Origin: Megaustenia siamemsis
Lineage: Eukaryota; Mollusca; Gastropoda; Stylommatophora; Ariophantidae
DNA length: 64,000 nucleotides
Reading direction: 5' to 3'
NCBI GenBank assembly: GCA_032433765.1
Contig: JAVIAB010000073.1
Location: 58,523,065 to 58,587,064, forward strand
The first letter of the stretch is position 1. Each line of letters starts with the position of its first letter. The notes under the pieces are model-generated. The model was given only the letters and a program-made list of their open reading frames with translations, had not been told where the DNA came from and searched no databases. A program made the position numbers and the translations under genes. Below, piece by piece: positions 21,701 through 32,334 of this stretch.

Positions 21701-22477
21701 ATTTAAAAGTAGGGAAAAAAATAACTGCATTTACGAATCATCTTTAGGATACGAAAGTAGTACCAGAATAAGAGAATTATTCTTTCGATAGTGGTGCTCA
21801 CTTTAATGAAAAGATCATAGACAGAAGATCCATGTCAGATGAGGGATATTATAATTGTGTGAAAGAAATAAAAAATATTACATTAGGATTCAGATAATTT
21901 AAACTAAATAGGACGCAAAGAAAACTTTCACATTCAAATAATGATTCAAACAAATAAACAATTAAATGAACAACATCAGAACAACCGAACTTAACCTAAA
22001 GTGCTGGTTTATGAAAAAAAGCTTTAAGACCAAACTTTAAATATTGGAAGATACATTTGTCAACAACAAAATGTAACATCAAAACAAGGGATTTGTGAAA
22101 ACATGACATGTTTATCTTTAGTGTTAGCTGAAGGACAACAATATTTGACATTTTGTTTTTTGTTTCGTACAAATAGACCAAAATAAGCGAGTGTGCCGTC
22201 AGTTGTAGAAAGAACATGAATGAGTGCCTCAGGCGCAGCAGCTAATGATGCAATTACGAACACAAATCACATGAACTATTAAACCTTGTTCTAGGGATTA
22301 GTTTATTTTGATCGTATCTCAAGAATACCAGATACATTCTTCTACTTTCATTCTTTCCTTATGGAATATCAGCATAATATTCACTGATTAATATTTCTTT
22401 TATTACAACAGCACTACTCCACCTATTATGCGAGTGACCGTCTTTCCCAGGGTGCCCTATGTCTGCTTCTAGACTAT
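21701..22477. other. Spacer
   Basis: Nothing recognised. Confidence 0.3.
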
Positions 22478-22479
22478 AT

Positions 22480-22830
22480 ATCATAATCATCATCATGTGC
22501 CATACCGGTTGGCGTAGACGATCATGTCCTTCCACAATCTTCTATCTATAGTGCATCGTATCACTTCTGTTGTTGATTTTTTGCCAGCCATGACACCAAT
22601 CTATCCTATATTTTCTCTCTTTGTCGTTCGCGATGTCTATTTCCTTGTATTTTGCCTGTTATATAAAGTATTCCAACTTTCCTCTTCTTATGATGTCCCC
22701 GAAAAATATTGATTGTTTCTTTCTGGTGTTTTTTAGGAGCTCCCTTTGTATTGACTTCTTTGAGAATTTCTTCATTGGTCTTTTTAGCTGTCCAGAAAAC
22801 TTTCAACATTCTTCTGAGAAACCCATCAGA
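22480..22830 (-). mobile_element. LINE family A2, 5'-truncated copy
   Basis: Starts with 'aatcatcatcatgtgccata' and 'ccggttggcgtagacgatca', the complement of the A2 3' end (compare 25800-25840). It runs to the complement of 'GFLRRMLKVPW' near 22810. A minus-strand piece encodes 'MLKVFWTAKKTNEEILKEVN'. Broken by frameshifts. Confidence 0.8.
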
Positions 22831-23721
22831 ATATATATATAGAAAGAATACAATTGAGGGAAAAAGAATACATTTTTAGGGTTACCATAGTTACAGCTTT
22901 ATTGTAGTGAAGGATGATGGCACAAGATGATTCGACAGAAAACAACGTCATTCACAAATGTTCCAGTACCTATCTCACGTTTATCGGTTGGCTACTGACA
23001 TTAACATTGTTTAAGGGCTACGGATTGGAAATTGTAGATACTCGGATTAAAGGACATTATATATTAATGCTTAGACAAAGGAATTCACTCTCAGGAGGCA
23101 AAAATATCATTTTATATGTATCTTAAGGCGAACTAACATATTATTTAAGAATATTTACTTTTTCAGTGATTTATATTTTATGTTATGTTGTCAGTTGTTT
23201 GTTCAGTCTCGTCATATCGTTTAGGTGTCACGTACAATGTTTATGTTTATTTTCCCGTTAAAATTGTTTCACCTAATATTGTTTTACTTCTCTATTTTCT
23301 TCTTTCCTTCCTTGTTTCATTTACAATTTTCATGGAAAGATAGACTGCGGTCTTTTTGTTCCCAATTAGGGTTCACTTTGTGACGTTTCTTAGTGTTTCA
23401 AGCATTCCATCTGACCTCCTTTCTTCGAGAACGTGTTATTTGTTTCATATTGTTTGCTATTAGTTGTATGGATTGTAGTTAGTTTGTTGTCTTCACATGT
23501 GGACATGTTAATTAATATTTCTTTTACTCTTTAAGAACGTATTCTTCATTCCTTAATTACAATGGGCTGATCGATTCTGACTCTCACCATGTAACTCGGT
23601 ACATCCTTCATCAGCACGCATTAGCTTTTCAATACTTCCCTAGCCGTTAATTTATAGCTAACTTCCTGAACGGCAGTGCTTGTTTTCAGTGATGACTTTG
23701 TTAGTAAAACAGTTGTATCAT
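22831..23721. other. Spacer
   Basis: Nothing recognised. Confidence 0.3.
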
Positions 23722-24410
23722 TCACTTGCTTCTTCTTCTTCTTTCCTTCCTCTTTGCCTTTCGGCGTCGAGGGGAGATGTAATTTGCTGTCTTTTGCTCT
23801 TCTTTTCGCCTTGCTGCTGTTATGTTTTCTAGTGTTTCAAGTATTCCGTTGATCCATCTTTTTCGTGGTCGGCTTTTGGTTTGATGTTCTCGCAACGTGT
23901 ATTGAAGGCTCGTTGTGTTGTGGTCTTTCTGCCTTGTCACGTATCCAAACCATTTTATCTGTTGTTTCTTTATATATTCTATGGCGGGGGCTATTCCTAG
24001 CTGTTTTCTCAGTTCTTCATTTCTGATCTCATCTCTGAGGCTGTTTCCTGTCATTCGTCTGACACATTTAATCTCAGTAAAGGTTATATTTTCTTATTGT
24101 TCTTGCATCAAGTGACCAGGACTGGCATTGGTAGCACAACGTTGGAATGAAGATTGTATTGTAGAGTGCCCGTTTTTCCTTTAGAGTTATTTCCTAGTTG
24201 GACAATAGCGATTATAGCTGTCCAATGATTTGACAAGCTTTGATGCATCTTGAGTCTATTTCTGCTGTTTGTGAATTGTCGTTTGTTACTAGAATTCCTA
24301 GGTATTTAAATTCCTCTACTTGTTTTAGTTGTCTGCCGTCTATAGTTATGTTGATGTTCTGTTTCTCTTTTTGCAATATTCACGACTTCTGTTTTGTTGC
24401 TGTTGATATA
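23722..24410 (-). mobile_element. LINE family B, 5'-truncated copy
   Basis: The frame on the minus strand (24054-23722) contains 'MTGNSLRDEIRNEELRKQLG', 'IEYIKKQQIKWFGYVTRQK' and 'KSRPRKRWINGILETLENIT'. It ends in the complement of the AAG tail (cttcttcttctttccttcct). Upstream, beyond a frameshift, are the 'RTI.KIT' and 'LKQVEE(F)KYLG' blocks. The C-terminal pattern, 'GHVTRQ' then a basic 'GRPRKRW', is that of LINE proteins downstream of the RT. Confidence 0.87.
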
Positions 24411-24711
24411 ATTGTACGAAACTCCTAAAACTAGCTATATACCAGATATACAAATTATGTAATGTGAGTAATGTGAAATAAAACACCAATTATTTAAAAA
24501 AGGTGCGTTCACAAACGTTTACTCTTCTTTAGAATTGTATATCTCAACATTAGTGAAGGAAAAACGAAAACATATTTGTATCATCATCAACCCTATGTCA
24601 CAATTTGTCCATCGTGCCATGTAATTAGGAAATACCTTTTTCTCATTCGATATATAGAAATGTAATGTAACCTTCGCTTCTTTAATAGTTATGAAGTTTT
24701 ACAGATCAAAT
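24411..24711. other. Spacer
   Basis: Nothing recognised. Confidence 0.3.
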
Positions 24712-24770
24712 TGAGGTAGCAACCACCCGGCCATTCAATATATGTATTTCATGTTTCTTTTAAGAAAATC
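24712..24770 (-). repeat. Dispersed repeat end, inverted relative to 26945-27005
   Basis: The complement of this stretch ('agaaacatgaaatacatata' then 'ggccgggtggttgctacctc') matches 26955-27000 ('agaaacatgaaatgcatatt', 'gaccggatggttgctactgc'). Both copies lie near a family G LINE fragment. Confidence 0.6.
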
Positions 24771-24859
24771 CTGAAGGAACCTAATATAGTGAACGTAAAT
24801 TGTAACTATTAAACTACAATACCTACCTGTAGAGCGCATCAGTATATTCCGCAATACAT

Positions 24860-25175
24860 AATCTTCTTCTTTTCTCTTCTTTTTTAGCTCCTAGTAGAGC
24901 ATAGGTCTTCAACAAACACTTTCCAAGTCGTTCTGTTTTTTGCCATTCTTTTAAGATCATTCCATGTCTTCCCCATCATCTTGATCTCTGCTTCTATCTG
25001 TCTTCTCCAAGAATTCCTTGCTCTTCCTCTTTGTCTTTTCCCCTGGGGATTCCAAAAAAGGGCATGTTGTGTTATACTCTCAGTTGGCTTCCGTAGTGTG
25101 AGTCCTATCCAGCGCCATCGTCTTCGCTGTATCTCTTTATCCACTGGTATTTGACTGGTACATTTCCATAATTCT
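24860..25175 (-). mobile_element. LINE family G, 3' end
   Basis: The frame on the minus strand (25204-24884) encodes 'QRRRWRWIGLTLRKPTESIT', 'HALFWNPQGKRQRGRARNSW', 'RRQIEAEIKMMGKTWNDLKR' and ends 'VEDLCSTRS'. Such tryptophan- and arginine-rich C-termini close the ORF2 of many animal LINEs. The tail is AAG-rich (complement of 'ttcttcttttctcttctt'). Only the last hundred residues remain. A nearly identical fragment is at 26525-26680. Confidence 0.8.
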
Positions 25176-25179
25176 ATGA

Positions 25180-25855
25180 AGTAATAGTTATATCGAAGAA
25201 ACAATCATCACCATCATGCAGCATAAAAATAAACGAGACAAATCTAAAACAAGTGCAACGTTTCAAATACTTGGGCACAATAATTACATCAGATGGGAGA
25301 TGCACCACAGAAATAAAAAGCAGAATAGCTCAGGCCAAAATAGCATTTAAGAAAATGAAAAATATCTTATGCAACAAATCTATGTCAATAAAAATGAGAA
25401 AGAGAGTTCATCAGTGCTATATAGAACCAATTCTGACCTATGGAAGCGTATCATGGACAGTAGACAAACAAATGAAAAGACGGTTAGAGGCCACAGAGAT
25501 GGGATTTCTCAGAAGAATGTTGAAAGTTCCCTGGACAGACAAAAAGACCAATGAGAAAGTTCTCAAAGAGGTCAACACAAAAAGGGAGCTCTTAAAAAAC
25601 ATCAGAAAGAAGCAATCAACTATTTTTGAGCACATCATGTGAAGAGGAAAGTTGGAATACTTGGTTACAACTGGCAAAATAAAAGGAAAGAGAGATCGCG
25701 GACGACAAAGAGAGAAAATACTGGATAGCTTGGTGTCATGGCATGGAAAACAGTCAACAACAAAACTGATACGATGCACTGTGGATAGAAGATTGTGGAG
25801 GGACATGATCGCCTACGCCAACCGGCAGGGTACATGATGATGATGATGATGATGA
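25180..25855 (+). mobile_element. LINE family A2, 5'-truncated, well preserved
   Basis: The frame 25253-25642 (129 codons) contains 'FKYLGTIITSDGRCTTEIKS', 'CYIEPILTYGSVSWT' and 'EMGFLRRMLKVPWTDKKTNE'. It is stopped by a TGA at 25640, and 'MEYLVTTGKIKGKRDRGRQR'-type sequence resumes at about 25652 to 25837. The terminal stop is the first unit of a (TGA)n tail that runs to about 25855. It abuts the family G fragment in the opposite orientation. Confidence 0.88.
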
Positions 25856-26524
25856 TGTTAGTGATTTTGTCCTGCCATTTCCATCCTTTTATTCTGCGTA
25901 AGCATCCATTAATGTAATACATAATACACCCACTTAATTGTAACATTAGGAGCAGTGCTCCTAAAAAATAGTATTTTCTTTGAACTGTTGACATACAACA
26001 GTGTGTTTACCGGTTAGATATACAAGGAACTCGGATATTCTGTCTCGGGTTGATTTAAGACCCGAAATTGACTGCCTAGACCGGACGAGTTATTATGTCT
26101 ATTTAGACGGACGCAGTAAATTCGTCAGTATGTTCGGCTACCTTAAAAGGTTATTCGCTGTTTCTCGACTTACAAAGAGTTGTTTGATGTTGCCGACGAC
26201 CGAGGAAATTTCCCTGGTCATAGGAAAAAAATTGAAAAAACGACTCATTTGTTGAAATATTGCGATTTCGTTCGTATAATAGGATCGTATCTCATAAAAT
26301 GGGAAAAAAATCATACATCAACAGAAACAAATTAAACACTCAGGGGTCACCGGAAGTAGTAATTAGGAAGGTACACGGGGGAGGGTGGGGGTGATGTAAT
26401 GATTGAACACCGCTAACTATCAAATATTGAATAATAGGTGTTTTGGAGCGGTAATTTTTACTATGGTATCGTAATTTAGTGGCGCTTCTAAAAACTTACT
26501 ACAATTATGTGCATGTTCTTTCAT
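25856..26524. other. Unassigned segment, locally CpG-richer
   Basis: No gene or repeat recognised. The part 26000-26270 has many CG dinucleotides ('gaccggacgag', 'gccgacgaccgagg', 'gatttcgttcgt') compared with the surrounding AT-rich DNA. An 84-codon open frame (26001-26255) has no recognisable domain. Confidence 0.35.
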
Positions 26525-26680
26525 CTTCTTCTTCTCCTCCTTCTTCTACCTTTTTAGCTCCCAGTGGAGCATAGGTCTTCAACAAACACTTTCCAAGTCG
26601 TTCTGTTTTTTGCCATTCTTTTAAGATCATTCCATGCCTTCCCCATCATCTTCATCTCTGCTTCTATCTGTCTTCTCCGG
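26525..26680 (-). mobile_element. LINE family G, shorter 3'-end copy
   Basis: Matches 24885-25010 with only about two differences over 112 bp of core (from 'gcataggtcttcaacaaaca' to 'ctatctgtcttctcc'), so it derives from the same recent source. Similarity stops abruptly at 26680, where unrelated GC-richer sequence begins. Confidence 0.83.
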
Positions 26681-27010
26681 CAACCCGGACTCCTTACGGC
26701 TTTCTCCAGCTTGCGTCATATGGCTCTTAGACAGAGAGCCCTTCTCTTTCCTGGATGACGGATTCACTTTTTCTCTCTTTGACTTGTCCATGTTTGTGAA
26801 GGCTTATTTTTTACAGTATGGGATAGCTAGTCCCATGGCCAACTATCCTTTCTCGCCTCTTCGAACATGCCTGGTAGGGTACAGCGACACTATTCTTTAC
26901 TCCCCTTTCGGGCCCCGGCAGCGCACGGGCGGTGTTCGTTCATGAGTTTCTTTAAAGAAACATGAAATGCATATTTTTAACGACCGGATGGTTGCTACTG
27001 CAATATGATT
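26681..27010. repeat. Unclassified repeat-like segment
   Basis: GC-richer than its surroundings. It ends in a stretch shared, inverted, with 24712-24770. It contains the 16-bp palindrome 'gtttctttaaagaaac' (about 26945-26960). Open frames here (26564-26758, 26634-26945) have no recognisable motif and overlap the LINE complement. Confidence 0.4.
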
Positions 27011-27581
27011 TGTCAAACTCATAAATAATTGCCAAGCGAAGATTACGATATATTTCTTTATATCAAAGAAGAAACAAATCCTTTATATGTGGGTGTAATA
27101 TATAGAACATGATATTTAACCATGGGCGATGCAATCTTTCGTCACAAATACCCCTATGAGTGATACAAAAGATTAAGAGAAATACAAATTCAACGTGTGT
27201 GCATCTTGTGCGATATATAATATACTTCCCATTATGTATTTTCATTTCCCAATATTGTAGAGCAATTCATCACAAAATCTGTTTCTTCAACTCTAACTTT
27301 CAAACGTGTGTCGTGTCTGTCAAATCATGTAATTACTAACAAATCATTCTTACCCTCGTTTGCATATGACTCTCCTCCTAAAAGGTAAGTTCTCTATCAT
27401 GCTCCTCCTGTCTGTAATTGTAACCGAGTTTTTTTTCCCTTGGCCTTATTTGCCAGAGTACCCTGCCCACTTTGAACACCCAATGCATGTGACTGTTGAT
27501 AATATAAACGACATGCCAGATATTACCAAACCTCAGAATTTTGTATGTGAGAAAAGAGCACATTTAGTGCAGTTTATCTTC
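27011..27581. other. Spacer
   Basis: Nothing recognised. Confidence 0.3.
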
Positions 27582-27830
27582 TATCATCATCATCAGGTCG
27601 CGTGTTAATTTCAAAACGTTGCGCTTATTACAGTCCATGAGAAACGTCTGTAGGCAGATCTCCCACTTCATTTATTGTCATGTTCAAAGTCTCTGTTATC
27701 TTGAAACCACTTTCTTCTTGGTCTACTCCTGTCTCGTCTCCCTGGAACCTTGCCTTCGATTATTGTTCTTTCAATCCTGCTGTGTCTTTTGACTTGGCCA
27801 TTATATTTTAGCTTCCTCTACGCAATGCGG
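27582..27830 (-). mobile_element. LINE 3' end with (ATG)n tail, another family
   Basis: Starts with 'tatcatcatcatcaggtcgc'. On the minus strand the blocks 'KYNGQVKRHSRIERTIIEGK' and 'VPGRRDRSRPRRKWF' can be read, which is the 'GHV.R......I.EGKV.G.R.RGRPR..W' pattern of LINE C-termini. Frame breaks follow. It is not close to families A-C. Confidence 0.6.
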
Positions 27831-29261
27831 CATTTCAAACAAAACAACTTGGTCCGGATAGCCTACTGTTTCTTGTCTTCCTGTTCTTTTTTCCACATCG
27901 GATCTTTTCCCTCGTAATTATTATGTGTTTATTTGTTATTACTATCTTCAGTTTCGACCTGAAGATTCGGGGCTCAAATGTCGATTTTTTTTTTCAATTT
28001 AAAAGTCTCTTAATGTCCACCAGCCTCTTTAAATAGGTAGCAGAAATATTCTCCGGAAAGGAACAGCGAGGCAGGGAACAAGCCAGGCCGCCTCATGAGT
28101 GTGGGACTCAGTACAACGAAGTCACTAACACTTCATTATCTAAAGGCAATTGCGGTGGGACCGCCTTTATTTCAGATTAAAACACTTGAAATTACTCATC
28201 ATGTTTTAATGTTCGTTGTTAATCAGACAAAACAGGTTTTCTGGTCTATGTAATTTGTCAGTGTTTGAGAATAGGAAACTGAACAATAGTTGCTTATAAA
28301 TGAAATCATTGATTGACTGGCGTTTCACTGATTTCTAAAGTCACATTATCTTGGTGTGTACATTTAGGAATGACAAAGTTAACGTATTTTGGTGGTACCC
28401 GTTAACAAGATTAGTCAGTGATTACTTTCCGTGGCAATTCATTTTGTCAAAGAGTAAGGATTGCTTTCATGCTTTCAAGCTTTCACCTGATGACTGAAGA
28501 AGTAAACCTCTTCGTTATCTGTCCCGAAGGACGTTAAGTGGCATGACTGCTTTGTGTTGTGGTCTGCACAAGAACTGTGATATTTGCGCCTTTCGGCCCA
28601 CACATCCGATTTCAGGTTAATATTTTTGTGTACCCGGTTGCTTTCCATCTCGATCACTATTCACTTGACCAGACTAGACTAGTTAGTCTTCTTTCTATTT
28701 AGGGACACTACGAAGGCTGCAGTAAGATCTAGATAATTTTGGTTCAATAAAACTGGCGCAGCCCGTCAGCTTTTATTTGCTAACAGTTTTCGGTTCTGAT
28801 GCTGAAAGGTTCTGTTGAACTTTTAATTTAGACTTTTATATTGTTCTTAGATGAATTTTCAAAATGCGTTTAAATACACGTGTCCGTGTTTCATTTGAAA
28901 ATGTTGAGTTATATTTGTAAAGCGAGAATAGAAACATAAACGTGTACAACCTCTCGTCGACTCTAATACTATTCCTTTATTCTTCAGACACAGACAAATG
29001 CATTTACAATTTTTGTGATTTGCAATTCATGAAAGGTATGATTGCATTAGCATACGTCTAACTCTATTGGGTCTTATGGAAGCTAATTCTAGTACAGAAG
29101 CTTGCAGATTGGGACCGGTGGTTTGTAGATCGGAATGTTCTTGCTTAAATGAGATAGCATCCCATTACATGGTGCAGGTAAATGGTGCCGTACTTACATT
29201 AGTAATTCATTTCTTCATTTAGCTTTTCATATTGCGGAGAGTTTCATTAAACTAAAATAAT
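27831..29261. other. Spacer
   Basis: About 1.4 kb in which I recognise no gene, repeat or RNA. Confidence 0.3.
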
Positions 29262-29560
29262 AGCATCAAATACCTTGCCTACTGGGGCAGGTGATCAAGT
29301 ATTCCTTCACCCTTTTGTTCCCTCAGTTGTATATCATTTCAACTGGTGATTTCCTCCATATCATTTTTTAACCTGATTTTTCGGTTAACGTCTTCATTTT
29401 GTCCCTTCCTCCCCCAAATGTCACGATATATGTTTCCACTGTTTCTTTCTCTCCGTGCATGCCATGAGCATGATTCTTATCTCCTCCCAACAGTTAAAAA
29501 TGGGCGTTTCCCTTCCTTTGGCCTCTTTTAGAAAATGTAAGCTTAACTCTTTTAATCTGT
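29262..29560 (-). mobile_element. Decayed family A LINE 3' end
   Basis: Word order follows minus-strand A1: 'aaataccttgcctactgggg', 'caggtgatcaagt', 'tcagttgtatatcatttcaa', 'ttcccttcctttggcctctt'. It is highly diverged with deletions. No frame survives. Confidence 0.5.
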
Positions 29561-29582
29561 TGTATCTCCAACAACAACAAAA

Positions 29583-29703
29583 AATGTAAAGAGCCCCCGT
29601 CACGCCAAGTGGCATATACGGAATATGGTGTTAATGACCATGAATTTTACAGACCTTCGGCACATGATTTTTTGGGGTAATGTGGTTGGTATTACGCCCG
29701 TGC
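29583..29703 (-). mobile_element. tRNA-derived SINE, 3' half only
   Basis: Runs from 'aaatgtaaagagcccccgtc' through 'cacgccaagtgg' to 'attacgcccgtgcc', the 3' half of the main SINE in reverse orientation. The tRNA-like head is absent, so this is a 5'-truncated copy. Confidence 0.85.
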
Positions 29704-29889
29704 CTAATTATTGTTTTATAATTTTTTTTTTTTAATTGTTTTATTAACCTTTATTGTTTGTTTGTGTTACTATCGCAGCGATGCGGTCAGACCCTAAGGT
29801 TTCAGTCACATTCAGCAGATAAGGAAACGTGGGCACACTGATGGCCACATTGGTTTGCAGATTGTGCACATACCTACATGTCCGTCTCA

Positions 29890-30335
29890 CTTTCTCGAAA
29901 ACATGAGGAAACATGGGGAATATGAGGAGAGGTGGTGAAAGAAAGAAGGAACAAAAGAAGAATGGCCCAACGAGGTAAAGAAGTAGGGAACGGGGAGACT
30001 GAGGAGGATACTATGAATATATATACAAAGAGGAGTATACACCAGAGGAGGAGAGGTAAAAGATGGGATGAGAAGCGGAGGGATACACAGAGAATAATAC
30101 GCTGGCAGGAGTGCATAGAGAGGACAGGAAGAGGGAAACGGAGAAAGCGATGAGGAGGAGAAGGATAAAAAGGTAATACGCAGAAAGGTAAAAGAAGGGG
30201 GAGGGGGAGAAGATGGAAGGGTACAGAATGATAGGGGTGAAGACAAGGAGCAGATGAGCATAAATGTGAGATAAGACGAAGAGTAGGGGTGGGAGAAGGG
30301 TACAGAGGAAGAGGGGTCCTCAGAGGGACTGGGAT
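29890..30335. repeat. Purine-rich asymmetric tract, about 450 bp
   Basis: The plus strand is dominated by A and G ('gaaagaaagaaggaacaaaa', 'gaggaggagaaggataaaaa', 'agaagggggagggggagaag'). The complementary Ser/Pro/Leu-rich open frames (30368-29874 and 30339-29887) follow from pyrimidine-rich composition and are not credible genes. No regular period is visible. Confidence 0.7.
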
Positions 30336-30339
30336 ACAT

Positions 30340-30771
30340 TGATGCCGCGAGGGGTGAGGCAACCCCAACGAGCGATCAGACGGTGCTCAAGAGTGAGACG
30401 ACTGTGGTGGGACCACTGATGACTAAGTCGTCATTTGCACGACATGAGCTTGTGTTTGGGTTTCTAGTTCTCTCTTCCGGTGTATGAACACTGGTCAGGC
30501 ATACCCTCGTTTCCATTCTCCCGCCTCGGGATGCCCTTCCTGTAGTCATTCTTTCGTTTGGTTTCCAGCGGATTAACCAGTCGTTCAAGCTAAGTGATTT
30601 TATGTTTTATATTTTATATATACATATATTCTCCTATTCTTTCTATATTCTTATCTTAGCTCTCTTCTTTTTTCATTTTTTCATCATCCTACTTTTTTCT
30701 TTTCTATCCTCTTCTTCTGATCATGTAATTATAGATAACTGTTTCACCGTTTGTTTTCGTGTCCTTGTACT
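30340..30771. other. Spacer
   Basis: Nothing recognised. The last part is T/C-rich. Confidence 0.3.
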
Positions 30772-30800
30772 CTGAAAAAGGCCTCAGGCCGAAACGTCAG
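30772..30800 (+). other. Small hairpin resembling a hammerhead ribozyme core
   Basis: 'ctgaaaa' is followed by the perfect stem-loop 'ggcctcaggcc', then 'gaaac' and 'gtcag'. The order CUGANGA, stem II, GAAA is the hammerhead core, here with the G of CUGANGA replaced by A. Such motifs occur in some animal retroelements. Stems I and III were not convincingly identified, so it may be a relic or chance. Confidence 0.3.
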
Positions 30801-30905
30801 TATTGTGTTGTGTTCCTCCCTTGTGAAGCTGTCTTCATACCTTGGAGTGTTCTACACTCCCCACCACTGGCACCTTTAGGTTTTTAGTCCTTTTTATGCC
30901 TTCCG

Positions 30906-31310
30906 GTTAATATGGCGGATAGGAGACAATAAACGTTAAGACTGTTTGAAAAGTGTTCCTTGATGCAATTTCTTAATATTCCAAGTCCGACATGCTACTA
31001 GAGCTACTAAGTTTAGTGCTTTGTTCACACTGTGAACTGTGTTTTTCACTCGGATCGTGTTTCGATATTCCGATTGCTTACGGTGAATGATGATATCATA
31101 AGACAAAGTTTGTTTGCGTTCACTTTCGGTGCGGATACGCCTGATTTCTTTGGCATGTATGTGGGCTGCTATGATGTGAATTGCAGTTGCCTTTATTTGT
31201 TTGGATCCTTCAATGAGATGAGATGTTAATTCGGATGTTTCCACTGGCACTGGTGTTTGAGCAATTACGAATTTGAATTCGTTTGCAGTGATACCAGGGC
31301 CTTCAACTAC
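30906..31310 (+). mobile_element. Small retroposon, diverged relative of 19278-19694
   Basis: Colinear with 19278-19694 from 'gttaatatggcggatagg' through 'tcgtgtttcgatattccg', 'gaatgatgatatcat', 'tttccactggcactggtg' to 'gcagtgataccagggccttc'. It is more diverged than the other copies and lacks the AACCAAAT tail. A minus-strand frame (31514-30936, 192 codons) crosses it, but the other copies have stops there, so coding is unlikely. Confidence 0.7.
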
Positions 31311-31319
31311 TACATCAAC

Positions 31320-31420
31320 TACAAAGAGACCTTGCAAATGACAACAGAAGAAATGGTAGATCTGGGTAGAGACAGAGCTCTGGTGAATGTTATGTTCTGT
31401 AAAGGACACACTACTGGATA
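31320..31420 (+). mobile_element. Possible LINE 3'-terminal stub
   Basis: The plus strand reads 'ATTEEMVDLGRDRALVNVMF' followed by stops within 'ggataatgatgataac', resembling the last residues and ATG-type tail of LINE ORF2. Too short for firm assignment. Confidence 0.3.
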
Positions 31421-31429
31421 ATGATGATA

Positions 31430-31548
31430 ACGAGGAAACATAACAGCTGGAGAGCCCAACAGAAGGACAAAAGACAGAAAACAATACCTCCTGTCGACGT
31501 TGAAAGGTAAACAAGGAAGGAGATAAGAGGAAGAATAAGAAGGAAGAG
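31430..31548 (+). mobile_element. LINE family B, decayed 3'-terminal stub
   Basis: 'gaaacataacagctggagag' then 'ctcctgtcgacgttgaaagg' then the tail 'aaggaggaagagg'-like purine run matches the final 110 bp of family B with more changes than the stub at 19080. Confidence 0.65.
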
Positions 31549-31989
31549 GGCAGCTACATGCCATTTACTTCATGGAGTATTGATGCTAATCGCCTTCTCC
31601 GAGCTAAGATGGATAATGTGGGGGTAGTTCAAGTTATGTGAGACAAACAAAAAGATAACATAAACCACACTCTCATGAAGAGATGACTCCAAGACATAAT
31701 TACATCGCCTTTATGGACTGGTTAAGTACCAGCAGACACACCTTTGTCCTATAGTAGCGTACACCTCAGTGTATTTATTTGTCTCGTTAATCAATGACAA
31801 ACACAGCGAGTGATGACAACTTCTTCGTGTCCACGGATAGATAAACAATATAACTACAAAAAAACAAAAAACTAAATGTTCTTAACATCTTATGTAATAT
31901 TTACTGCTTTACATTAAAATGAAGTTTTGTTTGTGGGTTTTGTATGCATTTAGACCTTTGCCCGGCGATCATTACTTTTGACTTCCAAC
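31549..31989. other. Spacer
   Basis: Nothing recognised. Confidence 0.3.
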
Positions 31990-32215
31990 TTTTAAACTGG
32001 ATTAAGTTATTGAGTAATTTGCGGGTCATCATTATTGCACTCCGAACATGTCAATAAATGCTCAGATCCCCTCATCAGCATGGCTTGCAGTGTCCAGCGA
32101 CTGAAGACTCCAGGTCTGTGTTGGTTGATAAGTCTTCTTAAACGCCCACAGATGTTCTCGTTTTTCGCTGTGCCCATTTTAACTCTCATCTCTTTCATCC
32201 GTGTTAAACTTGATT
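31990..32215 (-). mobile_element. RNase H-type LINE, 3'-terminal fragment
   Basis: The frame 32198-32007 encodes 'MKEMRVKMGTAKNENICGRL', 'RRLINQHRPGVFSRWTL' and 'MLMRGSEHL'. It matches the C-terminus of the LINE at the right edge of the window (62860-63030) and the fragment at 57780-57995. The RNase H and RT parts are absent. Confidence 0.75.
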
Positions 32216-32334
32216 TTAAACACTAATTTATTGCTTTTGTCTTGCTCTCTATCTATCTTTAAGGCCCTATAATGGAAACATTTGTCTAGTTTTTATCTTA
32301 TCCTCAAAGCTGGAAGGTCCTATTTAAAATATGG

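Noticed and set aside
29874..30368. Ser/Pro-rich proteins of 164 and 150 codons on the minus strand
   Set aside because: Result of a purine-rich plus strand; no domain and two frames equally open.
30936..31514. 192-codon protein across the small retroposon
   Set aside because: Other copies of the element have stops in this frame and the insertion direction implies the opposite sense strand.
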